From assembly GCA_963810485.1 (NCBI GenBank), contig CAWENQ010000007.1:620001-684000 (forward strand): a stretch of DNA of 64,000 bases, given 5' to 3'. The stretch is from DATKFM01 sp963810485 (GTDB lineage: Bacteria > Pseudomonadota > Alphaproteobacteria > Dongiales > Dongiaceae). The notes under the pieces were generated by a model. That model saw only the letters and a program-made list of their open reading frames with translations. It had not been told where the DNA came from and did no database searches. The position numbers and the translations under genes were made by a program. The stretch's first letter is position 1. Each line of letters opens with the position of its first letter. Below are positions 44,498 through 54,593 of the stretch, one piece after another.

Positions 44498-44943
44498 TTT
44501 CTATCCTCCACCTGATCGAGAAAGGCCCCGTAGCCCTCCGCTTCCATGTCGTCGCGATGGATGAAGCGCAGCGAAGCAGAGTTGATGCAATAGCGCAAGC
44601 CACCGCGATCCTCGGGGCCATCGGGGAAGACATGGCCGAGATGGCTGTCGCCGTGGATCGAGCGGACCTCCGTGCGGATCATGCCGAGCGAGTTGTCGCG
44701 CAGCTCGTTGACGTTGGCCGGCTCGATCGGCTTCGTGAAGCTCGGCCAGCCGCAGCCCGATTCATATTTGTCGGGCGAGGCAAACAACGGTTCGCCCGAG
44801 ACGATATCGACATAAATGCCGGGCTCGTTGTTATCGAGATATTCACCGGTGCCCGGGCGCTCGGTGCCGCTTTGCTGGGTGACGCGATACTGCTCCGGCG
44901 TCAGCTTCGCAATGGCGTCCGGATTCTTGCTATAGCCGCTCAT
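44494..44943 (-). CDS. msrB: peptide-methionine (R)-S-oxide reductase MsrB
   Basis: A 149-residue MsrB. The catalytic cysteine is in R-Y-C-I-N-S-A-S-L-R-F (Cys119), the resolving one in S-G-C-G-W-P-S-F (Cys64), with H-L-G-H-V-F-P-D-G-P between them. The two C-x-x-C zinc pairs of the zinc-type enzyme are missing, so it is the zinc-free form. It repairs the R epimer of methionine sulfoxide and forms an overlapping pair with msrA. Confidence 0.95.
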   Translation of the reverse strand: MSGYSKNPDAIAKLTPEQYRVTQQSGTERPGTGEYLDNNEPGIYVDIVSGEPLFASPDKYESGCGWPSFTKPIEPANVNELRDNSLGMIRTEVRSIHGDSHLGHVFPDGPEDRGGLRYCINSASLRFIHRDDMEAEGYGAFLDQVEDRK

Positions 44944-45053
44944 GTACCACTCCTTTTGCAGCAGGCGTCGGATTTGGCTGCCGCTCTACCCCGCCGCCGT
45001 CACCGCCTCGATCAGGTCCCCATCTTCGTCGGATCTCCACGAAATGAGGCGAG

Positions 45054-46613
45054 CTAGAGTTGCTCTTCAATCGGCAGCAGGCTTGTCACGTCGATGACGA
45101 AGCGCTGCCACCCGGTTGTTTCGGGGTCGGTGTCGAACTCTACGATCGTCCCGTTCGTTTCCGTCGCCCACACCAGGTCATCATCCTCGTCAAGCGTGAC
45201 GTGATAGGCGCTGCCGGGTGAGACTCCTTCATCCAGGAACTCTCCCAACTGGCCGGCAATTGTCGGACTATCGATCATGACGCCGATCTCGGTGTTGATG
45301 GACCTCGAGCGGGGATCAAGGTTGAAGCTGCCGATGAATACCGACTCGCGGTCGAACACCAAAGCCTTGGTGTGCAAGGCCGCGCGCGATTTGCCCGCCA
45401 GGACTGACCACTCCCGCTTCATGTTGGCGTCCGGCCGCAACTCGTAGAGATCAGCGCCCGCATCGATCAGATCCTTTCGGGTATTCGAGTAACCCGCATG
45501 CGCCGCCATCACGTCATTGGTGGCTGCAGAATTGGTCAGGATGCGCACCTTGACGCCGCGGGCCGTGAGCTGCTGCACTTCCTGGATGCCCCGATCGAGC
45601 AGGATCAGATACGGTGACTCGATCAACAGTTCTCGCTCCGTCTTGCCGATCCGTTGGAGGATGGTCTCTGTAATGACCATTTTCCCGTCGTCGTCCGCAC
45701 TCGCCCGGGCGGGATCCTCCGCGAGCACCCGTCCCGGCGCCCAGACGAACTCGTCCCGGATCTGGACCAGGCGGGAGCGGAGGCCATCCAGGTGCTCGTC
45801 GATCGGATAGGGATAGCCGGCCGCAGCGATCGCCGCGGCGAGTCGCTCTTTGCCCGCGAGAAAGTCCTGTTCGGTCGCTTGCTCCGCCACCACCGCGCCC
45901 GCGGGAATCGCCCACTCGCTGTTCCAGTACAGAGTCAAAGTTCGCCGACAATTCCCTGACGATCGGCCCCGCCATCGCCATATCGAGGTCGCGATAGTTT
46001 TGGTCCGCTCGGACGCCAAAATAGATATCCGCAATGTTGCGTCCGCCGACAACTCCCATGGCGTTATCCACGATGAAGAGCTTGTTGTGCATCCGATGGT
46101 TGACGCGGCCAAAATCGGACAGAAAGCTCCACATGCGCCACTCCCGGTTCGCCACCGGGTTAAAGAACCGGACCTCGATATTGGGGTGGGCGTCGAGCGC
46201 CGCCATGCCAAGGTCCTTCTCTTCTGTCTTGATAGTTGTCGTCGAGCAGCAGGCGCACGCGCACGCCGCGGTCGGCGGCGCGTATCAGACTGATCGGCCA
46301 GGATCCGGCCGGTGATGTCGATATCCCAGATGTAGTATTGCGCATCCAGCGTCTTTTCGGCCAGGTCGGCCATGGCCAGGCGGCCCATGAACGCGCGACT
46401 TCCATCCCGCACCAGATCAAATCCAGATTGGTCCGGATGCTGATCCGCCGCTTCCTGAAAGAGTGCGCCGATGGTGGTGGTCTGCGGCTGGGCGAAAGCC
46501 GTTGAGGGCGTGCGCGGGTAATCCCAGTCGACTGCGGTGCCGCACCCGCTCAGCAGGAGGACCAGTCCGAGAGTCGGCGTCAAGCTCTTGAACCAGTGAA
46601 ACGTGATGCTCAT
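45054..46613 (-). pseudogene. phospholipase D-family (cardiolipin synthase-like) lipoprotein, frameshifted
   Basis: A 519-codon protein in at least two frames. The N-terminus has a lipobox-like signal ending L-L-L-S-G-C. Both PLD motifs are present: H-R-M-H-N-K-L-F-I-V-D-N (in the alternate frame 45514-46206) and A-L-H-T-K-A-L-V-F-D, each with its H-x-K-x4-D core, followed by G-S-F-N-L-D-P-R-S. Frame changes are near 46295, 46220 and 45940. Several such exported enzymes have phospholipid-remodelling roles; substrate here is unknown. Two shifts are close and nearly compensating, which fits small read errors. Confidence 0.82.
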
Positions 46614-46763
46614 TGTCTGTCACTCCGCGACGCGGACCGGAAGGTCGCTAACCACGGGCCGCGAGCTTCGGCTCTGCGACGAGTCAGGCGCGTTAACTCT
46701 GTCGCTGTCGTCCAAGCTTGGCGAGATATTGGCCCAAAGTCCACTAATGCCTGCGCCGCGATC

Positions 46764-47222
46764 CTAGGACAGCGGCGCCCGGACTACACGTCCGGTGAGG
46801 GCGATGCCAATCCGATAAATGATCGCCGTGCCGATGCCGAAGACTGCATGAAAGCCAACTTCGATCGGCACCATCGCGAGATTGAAATCGCCGCCAACGC
46901 CGAAACCCTTCAACGGCAGGACGATGAACCAGTATGCCACCAGCGGCAGGGCGAGGCCGAAGACGAGCCCGCCCAGCCACCACCCGAATCGAGCCGTCAG
47001 CCGCCGCTCGAGCAGGGCATAGGTCAGTCCCCAGAGCCCGGCCCAGAACCCGAGTGAAAGGGTCTTCGGCACGCCGAGGGGCGGCATCGGCGCAAGGTTC
47101 CATGGCAGGGACGGCACCAGATGCGCGGCGTAGAGAATGCTGCCGAAGGCGCCCTGAAAGATCAGGTGCGAGAGGAACCCGGCTAGGAAGCCGAGGAAGA
47201 GGCGCGTCCCGATGCTGGACAT
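46764..47222 (-). CDS. hypothetical multi-pass membrane protein
   Basis: A 152-residue protein with four hydrophobic helices (about residues 5-27, 53-73, 80-105 and 120-142). It begins M-S-S-I-G-T-R-L-F-L-G-F. No family is recognised with confidence. Start at 47222; the preceding in-frame stretch of 65 residues is not convincing. It sits alone between the PLD-family gene and the divergent cupin. Confidence 0.6.
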   Translation of the reverse strand: MSSIGTRLFLGFLAGFLSHLIFQGAFGSILYAAHLVPSLPWNLAPMPPLGVPKTLSLGFWAGLWGLTYALLERRLTARFGWWLGGLVFGLALPLVAYWFIVLPLKGFGVGGDFNLAMVPIEVGFHAVFGIGTAIIYRIGIALTGRVVRAPLS

Positions 47223-47487
47223 GTGAAAGTCCTTTTTTCCTATACTTTGTCTCGGCACGGCCTTCTGGCCGGCTCGGCCGCGCCGGATGCACCCATGCCG
47301 CAGCAAGCGCCAGCCCAGCCAATTGTACAGTCTTTTGCTCGGGTCTGGACACGCCCATGCTAGAAATTCGCCCGAGTTCCGATATTCAACGCAAGGGCAA
47401 GGCAATGAAACGGGCAAGTTCCATAGCCACAGTATTTACAGCAATCGCGCAGGGGAACGCCGCCGCGCATGACGAAAGGAAATTCGC

Positions 47488-47889
47488 ATGAGGACGAGTC
47501 GGGTTATTGCGCTTGCGGCGCTGATCGCCGCAAGCGCTCTGGCGCTGCACGCGGCGCTGGCGCAGCAGACGGGCATCGGGCGCACCGATCTTCAGCGGCA
47601 CGATCTCAGCATCCCCGGACACGAGATGGTCCAGGTGCTCGTCGATTTCGCCCCCGGCGTGGCATTTCCCCGGCACTCGCATCCGGGCGAAGAGATCGTC
47701 TATGTCGTCGAAGGCTCGCTGGAGTATCAGCTCGACGGCAAGCCGCCGGTGACGCTCAAGGCCGGCGAGGTGCTGTTCATTCCGGACGGAGCAGTCCACG
47801 CGGTCAGGAACGTGGGCAGCGGCAGCGCGTCGGAGCTCGCCACCTACATCGTGGAAAAAGGAGAGCCGCTCCTTGTGATAGCCGAATGA
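47488..47889 (+). CDS. secreted cupin-domain protein
   Basis: A 133-residue protein with a signal peptide (A-L-A-A-L-I-A-A-S-A-L-A-L-H-A-A-L-A, cleavage near residue 26) and one cupin barrel. Metal ligands are in F-P-R-H-S-H-P-G-E-E-I-V-Y-V-V-E-G and F-I-P-D-G-A-V-H-A-V. Ribosome site AAAGGAAA. Such small exported cupins are often annotated as quercetinase-like, but substrate cannot be inferred. It is divergent from the membrane protein and convergent with the GST. Confidence 0.9.
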   Translation: MRTSRVIALAALIAASALALHAALAQQTGIGRTDLQRHDLSIPGHEMVQVLVDFAPGVAFPRHSHPGEEIVYVVEGSLEYQLDGKPPVTLKAGEVLFIPDGAVHAVRNVGSGSASELATYIVEKGEPLLVIAE

Positions 47890-47927
47890 GCGCCCGCGTG
47901 TAGCCGGTGTTCAAAGTGGCGTGATGC

Positions 47928-48572
47928 TTACCGCTCCCACCCCTCGTCAAAGGGAAACCGTTTCGCCCAGAATTCCTTGAGGCGCGGATCGGCATCGACC
48001 CGGCGGACGATTTCCGTCATCTTCGGCGCGCTCCGGTAGAAGCGCGCGCGCCCGGGCGCGAAGCGCGAAACGACTGCGACGTAGAGATCGAGCACCGAGA
48101 GTTCATCGCCAAGGATGTAGCGGCCGGGTGCGATCTGTTCGTCCATCATGCGCCAGCAATAGGCTCGTCTGTCGTGGATGCGATCGGTTGCGAGCAGCGC
48201 TTGCTCTTTGCTGGCGACGATGCGCGACGGATCGTCGATGATCCAGACGAACGCGTAGATGGCCGCCGATACGTAGACCATCCAGCGTAGATACTGCGCG
48301 CGCTTGGGGTCGTCGAGACCCGGCGCCAGCCGCGCCTGCGGATGGAGATCGGCGAAATAGATCAGGATTGCAGCACTTTCGGTCAGGATCTCGCCGGACG
48401 GCAGCACCACTGCCGGGACTTGGCGCAGCGGATTGACCTGCTCGACCCGCTTGCGCGCCGCCTCGTCCTCCCAAGTGACCGCCTCGATCACCTCGTAGGG
48501 AGTTCCGAGCAGCGTCAGCATGGCCTCGATCGGAACCGAGCCCGATCCGGCCGCGCCGAATATCTTGAGCAT
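47928..48572 (-). CDS. glutathione S-transferase family protein
   Basis: A 214-residue GST. The thioredoxin domain has F-G-A-A-G-S-G-S-V-P, V-P-A-V-V-L and L-T-E-S-A-A-I-L-I-Y-F; the helical domain has Y-I-L-G-D-E-L-S-V-L-D-L-Y. The start at 48572 follows GGAGGCGCTC. It is a separate paralogue from the GST at 15575 and not obviously in an operon. Substrate unknown. Confidence 0.9.
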   Translation of the reverse strand: MLKIFGAAGSGSVPIEAMLTLLGTPYEVIEAVTWEDEAARKRVEQVNPLRQVPAVVLPSGEILTESAAILIYFADLHPQARLAPGLDDPKRAQYLRWMVYVSAAIYAFVWIIDDPSRIVASKEQALLATDRIHDRRAYCWRMMDEQIAPGRYILGDELSVLDLYVAVVSRFAPGRARFYRSAPKMTEIVRRVDADPRLKEFWAKRFPFDEGWER

Positions 48573-48683
48573 GAGCGCCTCCTGGTTAATCACGCAGGAT
48601 GGGATTGCCCTGGATGTGCCGGCTTGTGGCATGCAAGTCAGTCCCGCCGACAGGCTGTCGTGAGATTCAGATCAATCCGGCTA

Positions 48684-50417
48684 TCAATCCGGCAGCCCCG
48701 CCTTGCGCAGCCCATCGAGCATGTGAGCAGTATCGCTTTCTCGCTTAAATGGCTCTGTTTCCATGAAATAACGCAGTGAAAAATCAGGTTCCAACTGCAT
48801 CACCCTATCGACATGAGAACGTGCCAGGTCGGGTTGGCCCAACTGGGCGTGGCACGCGGCCGCATATGCATGCGCGAAGTACGGGAGCTTGCCGACATGG
48901 GCGAAAGCCGCGATCGCATCGGGATATTGGCGTGCAACATAGTAGGCACGGCCCAAGTTCCACCAGAACCATCTCGGGTGATACGGGTCGAGTTGCCGCG
49001 CCCTATCCAGGCTGATCACCGCCTCTAACGGGCGGCCCAGGAGTGTCAGCAATTCGCATTGGTCGGCGAGGACCTGTGACCGGTTCGGCGTAAGGGTGAA
49101 AGCGCGCTCGCCATGGAACTCCGCCAGATCGTAGGATTTCTGGTAAAGGTAAATCCAGCTCAGGATCGAATGTGAGATGCTTTCGCTATCATCAAGCCGG
49201 ACGGCTTTCTCCGCCATCTTGCAGAATTCATCCAGGTCCTCCTTTGGCCGCTTCATAGCGCGGAACCACCGCAACATCGCCACTTCCGACAGGAGTGCGT
49301 AGGGAAGACCATAGGCGGGGTCCAGGGCGATCGCCTTTTCCAGCAATTGAACCACTTCCTGTTCGGCATCGGGATCTTCGGACGGCAATGCCAGGGCGCG
49401 CAGCACATAGTCATAGGCGCGCATATTGCTCGGCGGTTTGCGTGTCGCGCGTTCGGCGCCTGCCACGATTATCCGACCCTCGATGACACCAACGATGAGG
49501 GCGACGATTTCATCTTGAGCGGCAAAAACGTCATTGAGCGTTCGATCATAACGCTCAGACCAGAGACAGCCGCCTGTGCGGGCATCCACAAGCTGAACGG
49601 TTATTCGTATTTGGGTTTTGATCTTCCGGACGCTTCCTTGAACAACGTAGTCGACATTCAGGGAACGACGCAGCGATCCGATATCAGGCGTTTGAGAGCC
49701 GAACTTCGCTGAAGAGTTGTGCGCAATAACAGGTAATGACTTGAACCGCGACAGCTCGGTGATGATTTCCTCGGTGATGCCATCGCTGAAATACTCCTGC
49801 TCCGGATCCCCGCTCATGTTGGTAAAGGGCAGGACGGCGATATTGGGCTTTTCGCTGGCAGTGCTCGGTGGCCCGATCGTAGGGGCTGATGTGCCGGCAA
49901 CGCGGTACGCGCGAATGGGCTCGGCCATGTTTTTCAGATTCTGCGAACCGAGATCGTCGAAGCCCACCTTGACCTTGTTTCGGACGTAGTCAAAGGTCGT
50001 GCCGGATATGAGAATGCCGCCCGGTTCGGCCAGGGATTCAAGGCGGGCGGCGATATTGACTCCGTCGCCATAGAGGTCGTCGCCCTCGACCATGATGTCA
50101 CCCAGGTTGACGCCGATGCGCAGAACGATGTGGGGGTCATTGGGTTGATCGCCATTTGCGGCGGCCATGGCCTGCTGCAGATCCACGGCGCATTGCAGGG
50201 CATTGACGGCACTGCCGAACTCCACCAGCACGCCGTCCCCCGTGACTTTGAAGATGCGTCCCTGGTGCCTGGCGACCAACGGGTCCAGGACATCTTTGCG
50301 TCGAGATTTGAGAGCCGTCAGCGTTCCGGACTCATCGGCCTCCATCAGCCGGCTGAATCCGACCACATCGGCGGCTAAAATGGCAGCGAGGCGGCGTTGG
50401 AGGCGCTCTTCGGCCAT
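48684..50417 (-). CDS. class III adenylate/guanylate cyclase with TolB-like and TPR regions
   Basis: A 577-residue protein. The N-terminal 170 residues are a class III cyclase catalytic domain: A-D-V-V-G-F-S-R-L-M (metal Asp), K-V-T-G-D-G-V-L-V-E-F (second Asp), and Y-G-D-G-V-N-I-A-A-R-L-E. Next comes a TolB-like segment (P-N-I-A-V-L-P-F-T-N-M-S-G-D-P, F-S-D-G-I-T-E-E-I-I-T-E-L) and, from about residue 330, TPR helices. No transmembrane helix is visible, so it is cytoplasmic. This architecture is abundant in alphaproteobacteria; partner proteins are usually unknown. A complete, intact gene just before the damaged stretch. Confidence 0.93.
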   Translation of the reverse strand: MAEERLQRRLAAILAADVVGFSRLMEADESGTLTALKSRRKDVLDPLVARHQGRIFKVTGDGVLVEFGSAVNALQCAVDLQQAMAAANGDQPNDPHIVLRIGVNLGDIMVEGDDLYGDGVNIAARLESLAEPGGILISGTTFDYVRNKVKVGFDDLGSQNLKNMAEPIRAYRVAGTSAPTIGPPSTASEKPNIAVLPFTNMSGDPEQEYFSDGITEEIITELSRFKSLPVIAHNSSAKFGSQTPDIGSLRRSLNVDYVVQGSVRKIKTQIRITVQLVDARTGGCLWSERYDRTLNDVFAAQDEIVALIVGVIEGRIIVAGAERATRKPPSNMRAYDYVLRALALPSEDPDAEQEVVQLLEKAIALDPAYGLPYALLSEVAMLRWFRAMKRPKEDLDEFCKMAEKAVRLDDSESISHSILSWIYLYQKSYDLAEFHGERAFTLTPNRSQVLADQCELLTLLGRPLEAVISLDRARQLDPYHPRWFWWNLGRAYYVARQYPDAIAAFAHVGKLPYFAHAYAAACHAQLGQPDLARSHVDRVMQLEPDFSLRYFMETEPFKRESDTAHMLDGLRKAGLPD

Positions 50418-50663
50418 GGCGTGCAGTGACCTTCAGAGAGACAGTTGACCCGATTGTATTGGCACCCCGCTCCATAGTCTATCGGACCGATTGGCTGCTT
50501 TGGGTCACAAGCTCGACCCGCCATCCGGAAAGCCGAAAACCGGGACCGGCCGCAATTGTTATGATCTCGGTAACCGGTTCTCTGCGAGATGATTGATCTC
50601 TGCGGCGTCAACTCCTCACGCCTGCATTGGCAATAGGTCCCGATCTCTGCAGACGAGACTCCC

Positions 50664-52289
50664 TCACTCGGCGGCTACCCTCGCGCAGCGGACATCGGCG
50701 GCGGCGCCTTGGTCGAGCACCAACATCCGGCGCAGAACGCCATTCGTCCAGCCGAACCCGTCCTGGCCGGGATACTCGCCGCCGCCGCCTCGAGCGAGGG
50801 AACGACCACATTATATTTCTCCATCAGCTTGCCGGTACGGTGGTAGGCGGCGACGACCTTGTCGATCCAGCGCGATGCGATCGTTCGCGCTAGGGCTCGG
50901 TCTCGCCGTAGTCGGTCAGGCCCTTCGACGGCGATCCACTGCAAGGGCGCCCAGCCGTTCGGATGCGTCCCATTGCTGACCCGAGTCGACGGTCGTCGTG
51001 ACAAGGCCGCCCGGTTTCAGCAGTTGGGCCTGCACGACCTCTGCCACACGATCGGCCTCGAGCCTCGTGGCGAGACCGAAGAATAGCGGGTACAGGGCCG
51101 CCGCGGTCACATTCGCGCTCGCCTTGCCCTCTCGCCAGAGATAGTCGGTGTAGATGCCTTCGCCGGCGTCCCAGAGGTAGCGCCGAACCGCCGCCTTGCG
51201 CAGCGCCGCACGTGCGCTGAGCTCAGCGGCCTTTTCCGGCTTGCGAGACGACGCATAGGCCTTGGCGAGTGTGATCGTCTCGAGATGGAATAGCAGACTG
51301 TTGAGATCGACTGGCACCAGCGCGGTGGTGCGAATGGTCGCGAGCGTCTTGCCGTCGGCGAGCCAGCGCGAGCTGAAGTCCCAGCCGCTTTCGGCGGCGG
51401 CACGCAGATCCCGGTAGACCTCCGCCGCCGGCCGCTGCGAGGCGCGAGCGGTTTCGACATCCTCCCGGTAGGACTCGTCGCGCGGGCTGTCGCGGTCGTC
51501 CCAATAGCGGTTCAGAAGCGTGCCGTCGTTCAGCCGCACGACGCGGCGGTGCGCCGTGCCGGGTGCGAGGCGTGTCGGCGCCCTCCATCCAGAAGGCATG
51601 CTCCTTGGCCAAGGCCGGCAGGAATGCGACATACATCGCCGCAGGATCGCGGCTTCTGGCCGCGATCAGTTCGACCATGGATGCAAAGAACGGCGGCTGT
51701 GAACGGCTCAGGAAATAGGTCCGGTTGCCGTTGGGAATATGGCCGTAGCGCTCGATCAGGCTCACGAAGTTCTCGACCATGCTCGAGGGCGAGATCGTGC
51801 CGGCCGCTCTCCTCCAGCCCCAGCATGGTGAAATAGGAATCCCAATAATAGACCTCGCCGAAGCGTCCGCCCGGAACGACGTACGGCCGTGGCAGCGGAA
51901 GGAGCGATGAGTGCGCGATGCGGAGCGTCGTGCCGTCGGGCCTGCGCTCGAGCACCGGCCACAGCTTGTCGATATGTGCTGCAGACGTCCTCGCCGGGAT
52001 CGCAGCGATACCCGCTGTCCTTCGGGCGCTGCACGGTGAAGTTGCGCTGAATGAATGCGGAGAGGTCGAATCCGGGAGTGCTGCGCTCGTCCTCATAGCG
52101 CTGCATGACGATGGCCGGTGCATCGTTCGGCACCGCGTCGACGAAGGTCTTGCCATCGGCGAAGACGCGCTGCATCTGCACGGCCTCGAACAGCGCTCCA
52201 TAAAGTTGCGACGGGCTCTTTTCCTGGCCGACGGCCGTCGTCGCGATGACCAATGCGACGAACAGGCTGACAATGGCCCTGATTTTCAT
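50664..52289 (-). pseudogene. treA: periplasmic alpha,alpha-trehalase (GH37), heavily frameshifted
   Basis: About 540 codons, close to normal trehalase length, but read in at least five frame segments. The start M-K-I-R-A-I-V has a signal peptide ending near A-V-G-Q. Motifs in order: Q-L-Y-G-A-L-F-E-A-V-Q, the family signature P-G-G-R-F-G-E-V-Y-Y-W-D-S-Y-F, I-P-N-G-N-R-T-Y-F, R-L-N-D-G-T-L-L-N-R-Y-W-D, Q-Q-W-D and later P-N-G-W-A-P-L-Q, then M-E-K-Y-N-V-V and G-F-G-W-T-N-G-V near the end. Frame changes cluster near 51985, 51790, 51575, 50965 and 50790. It would hydrolyse trehalose to glucose in the periplasm. Confidence 0.85.
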
Positions 52290-52302
52290 GTGTCGTAGCT
52301 CC

Positions 52303-52404
52303 CTAGACCGATCGAGGCCGGCCGCGGATATCCATCGACATGCCGATGTAGCCGGAGCCAAGCTGGATCAGGCTGATGCCCAGGATGAGCGAGCCGGCGG
52401 CTAA
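52303..52404 (-). pseudogene. remnant of MFS transporter N-terminus
   Basis: On the minus strand, about 32 codons end at a TAG (52305-52303), 13 bases upstream of the treA ATG. They read as the first helix of the YcaD-like MFS protein encoded at 38016: G-S-L-I-L-G-I-S-L-I-Q-L, then G-Y-I-G-M. A 36-base run (52361-52396) is identical to 38063-38098 in inverted orientation. No other part of an MFS gene is seen nearby. Confidence 0.6.
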
Positions 52405-52698
52405 GGTCCTAGTGTGAATTTTATGAGCAGTATGGCCACTCTACCTCTACTTGCTCGGAAACAAGAACGTCAGCAAACTGCGGCCCCCCATTCTGGTCCA
52501 CCTTCGGTCACTTCGGCGCAATATTTGCCGCCGAAAGCTCATCGTCTGGTCGCCAATCCTAGACAACGGCGAGGCGCCGAGATTGATCGGCATCGTCCGT
52601 GTGATCTTGGCCGAGATCTTCCATTCAATTTCCTGTTCGCGTCCGGCGCTGGGTGGGTATTGCGCCTGGCCTCCGCCGCTAGTTTTGCTTCTTGGCGG
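52405..52698. other. no recognised gene
   Basis: Between the MFS remnant and the hupE stop I see no convincing gene. Short plus-strand frames here have no recognisable domain and no good ribosome site, and the sequence on the minus strand is interrupted by stops. Confidence 0.5.
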
Positions 52699-53720
52699 TC
52701 AGACCCAAAATCCGTTGACGCGCTCGATCAGCCAGAACGAAGCGACGCCGCCGATGCAGTAGGCCGCGCCAACCTGCGGCCAGGTTGCGACCAGCTTGCG
52801 TCGCGGGCGGACGATGCGAAGCCAGAGCGCGGCGCAGGATCACGAACAACGCCATGACGACCGCGATGAAGAGGAGCTGCCCAAGCTCCACTCCGATGTT
52901 GAAGAACAGCAGCGCGACCGGGATGGCATGGCCAGGCAGGCCGACCTCGCTCAGCGCGCCGGCGAAGCCGAGCCCGTGCAGCAGGCCGAAGGCGAAGGCG
53001 ACGAGCCACGGGAGGCGAGCGGCGAGGCTTTCCCGGCCTCTCGCCGAATTCACGATCTCGACCGCGACGAGCGCGATGCTGAGCGCGATCGCCGCCTCGA
53101 CCGGCGGACCCGGCACATTGAGGAAGCCGAGCGTCGCCGCGCCGAGCGTGATGCTGTGCGCGACCGTGAAGGCCGTGACGGTGAGGCCGATGCGCTTCCA
53201 GCCCCGCACCAGCAGGATCAGCGCCAGAACGAAGAGCAGATGGTCGATGCCGAAGAGGATGTGCTCGACGCCGAGCCAGAGATAGGCGGCGGCCACCTGT
53301 CGCAGCCCGCTCGCCGCCGGGACCTCGAAGGAAGGGCTGGCCGGCGTCAGGCGCGCCGTGCTGGTTTCGCCGTTCAGTCTCTCGATGCGCACCAGCACGT
53401 CGGTGCGGCTCTCGGCAAGACCGTCGATCGCGATGGTTTCGCCGGCGAAGCCCGCCGGCGCGCGCACGGTCCAGCGCTCGACATAGGCGTCGTTCAGGAA
53501 GGCGCCTTCGCGCGGCGTTGTCTCGACCGCGCTCTCGGGCAGCCGCGGATAGATCGCGAGCCGCAGCTCGCCCATCGCCGGCGCCTTCCAGAGGACGGAA
53601 TAGACGTCCGGCGCGCTTTCGGTGATGGCGAGATAGGCCGGGCCGCAGGTCATGCGCCTGCGCCTGCCCGGCGACGACGGCCAGCAGCGAGCCAGAGCGA
53701 CCGACGAGCAGGCGGATCAG
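52699..53720 (-). pseudogene. HupE/UreJ family membrane protein, frameshifted
   Basis: About 340 codons. The N-terminal signal region (S-L-L-A-V-V-A-G-Q-A-Q-A-H-D) is in one frame, the body from P-A-Y-L-A-I-T-E to about 52800 in a second, and the C-terminal A-A-Y-C-I-G-G-V-A-S-F-W-L-I-E-R in a third, ending at 52699. The body has the HupE/UreJ_2 signature G-V-E-H-I-L-F-G-I-D-H-L-L-F-V, H-S-I-T-L, and F-G-L-L-H-G-L-G-F-A with six or more helices. The first shift is one extra base in GGG at 53640-53642. Exact 5' end unclear. Members are thought to move metal ions such as nickel. Confidence 0.82.
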
Positions 53721-53727
53721 GCGCCGC

Positions 53728-54581
53728 CTCGGCAAGCGTTTCGTCGACCGGCCTGCCGGCACGCTCTCGACCTTGATGACGTAGCGGGACCGAAGCTTCT
53801 CGTAGAGCGCGTCGTTGGCCGCGACCTTGCGGGCATGGAGCCATTCCCGCCGCGCCGCCTCGCGGACTTGCTCGAACGGCGGTTCGCGCGCTTCGACGCG
53901 CTCGCTCACGCGGACCAGATGCGTGCCGTAGGCCGGAGGTCACCGGACCTTCCCAGGCGCCGGAGCGCCGCCTTGTCGATCCACGCCGCGAAATCGTCGC
54001 CGAAATCTGCGCGACATCGGATCTCGGCAGGTCGCGGAAATCGAAGCCCGCCATGAACGGACTCGCCGGCCGTCGAGGCATCCGCGGTCCCGGCATTCAG
54101 GGCCTGGCAGCAGACGCTCCAGCTCCGCTGCATTCGGCCGCTTGCGCGCCTGCCGGAAATAGACGTGGCTGAAGGAGAAGCGCGGCTCGCCGCGGAACCG
54201 CTCCGGATGCTCGGCCACGAAGGCCTTCAGTTCGGCGTCGGTCGGCTCGACATCCGCGGTCAGGTCGGCGACGAACTCCATCTTCTGCCGCATGCGGCGG
54301 CGGACGACGGCATCGTCCCGGTCGAGACCCATGGCGACGCCCTCGCGATAGAGGACTTCGTCGCGGATGTAGTTCGCTGACCAGCGCGTCCAGCTTCCGT
54401 CGGCGGTCGGCGGCCGCTGCCAGGTCTGGCTGAAGATCGCCTCCAGGCTGGCGATCTGGCCGGCGCTGACGACGATCTCGTCGCGGAGCCGTCTCGTCAC
54501 CGGTCGGCCCAGCTGGAACACGCCGAAGAGGACCGCGCCGATGACGAGGAAATGGAGGAGCGGCTCGCGCAGGAGCTTCAT
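53728..54581 (-). pseudogene. membrane-anchored peptidyl-prolyl isomerase (PpiC type), frameshifted
   Basis: About 284 codons. A single N-terminal helix (F-L-V-I-G-A-V-L-F-G-V-F, residues about 9-25) is followed by a SurA/PpiD-like helical region (I-R-D-E-V-L-Y-R-E-G-V-A-M-G-L) that is intact to about 54120. The parvulin part is then scattered: F-P-R-P-A-E-I-R-C-R-A-D-F-G-D-D-F-A, V-R-V-S-E-R-V, and R-S-R-Y-V-I-K-V-E at the end, in at least four frames. It would assist folding of exported proteins. It lies between hupE and the DUF3604 gene. Confidence 0.72.
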
Positions 54582-54593
54582 CGCGGCCTCCCA

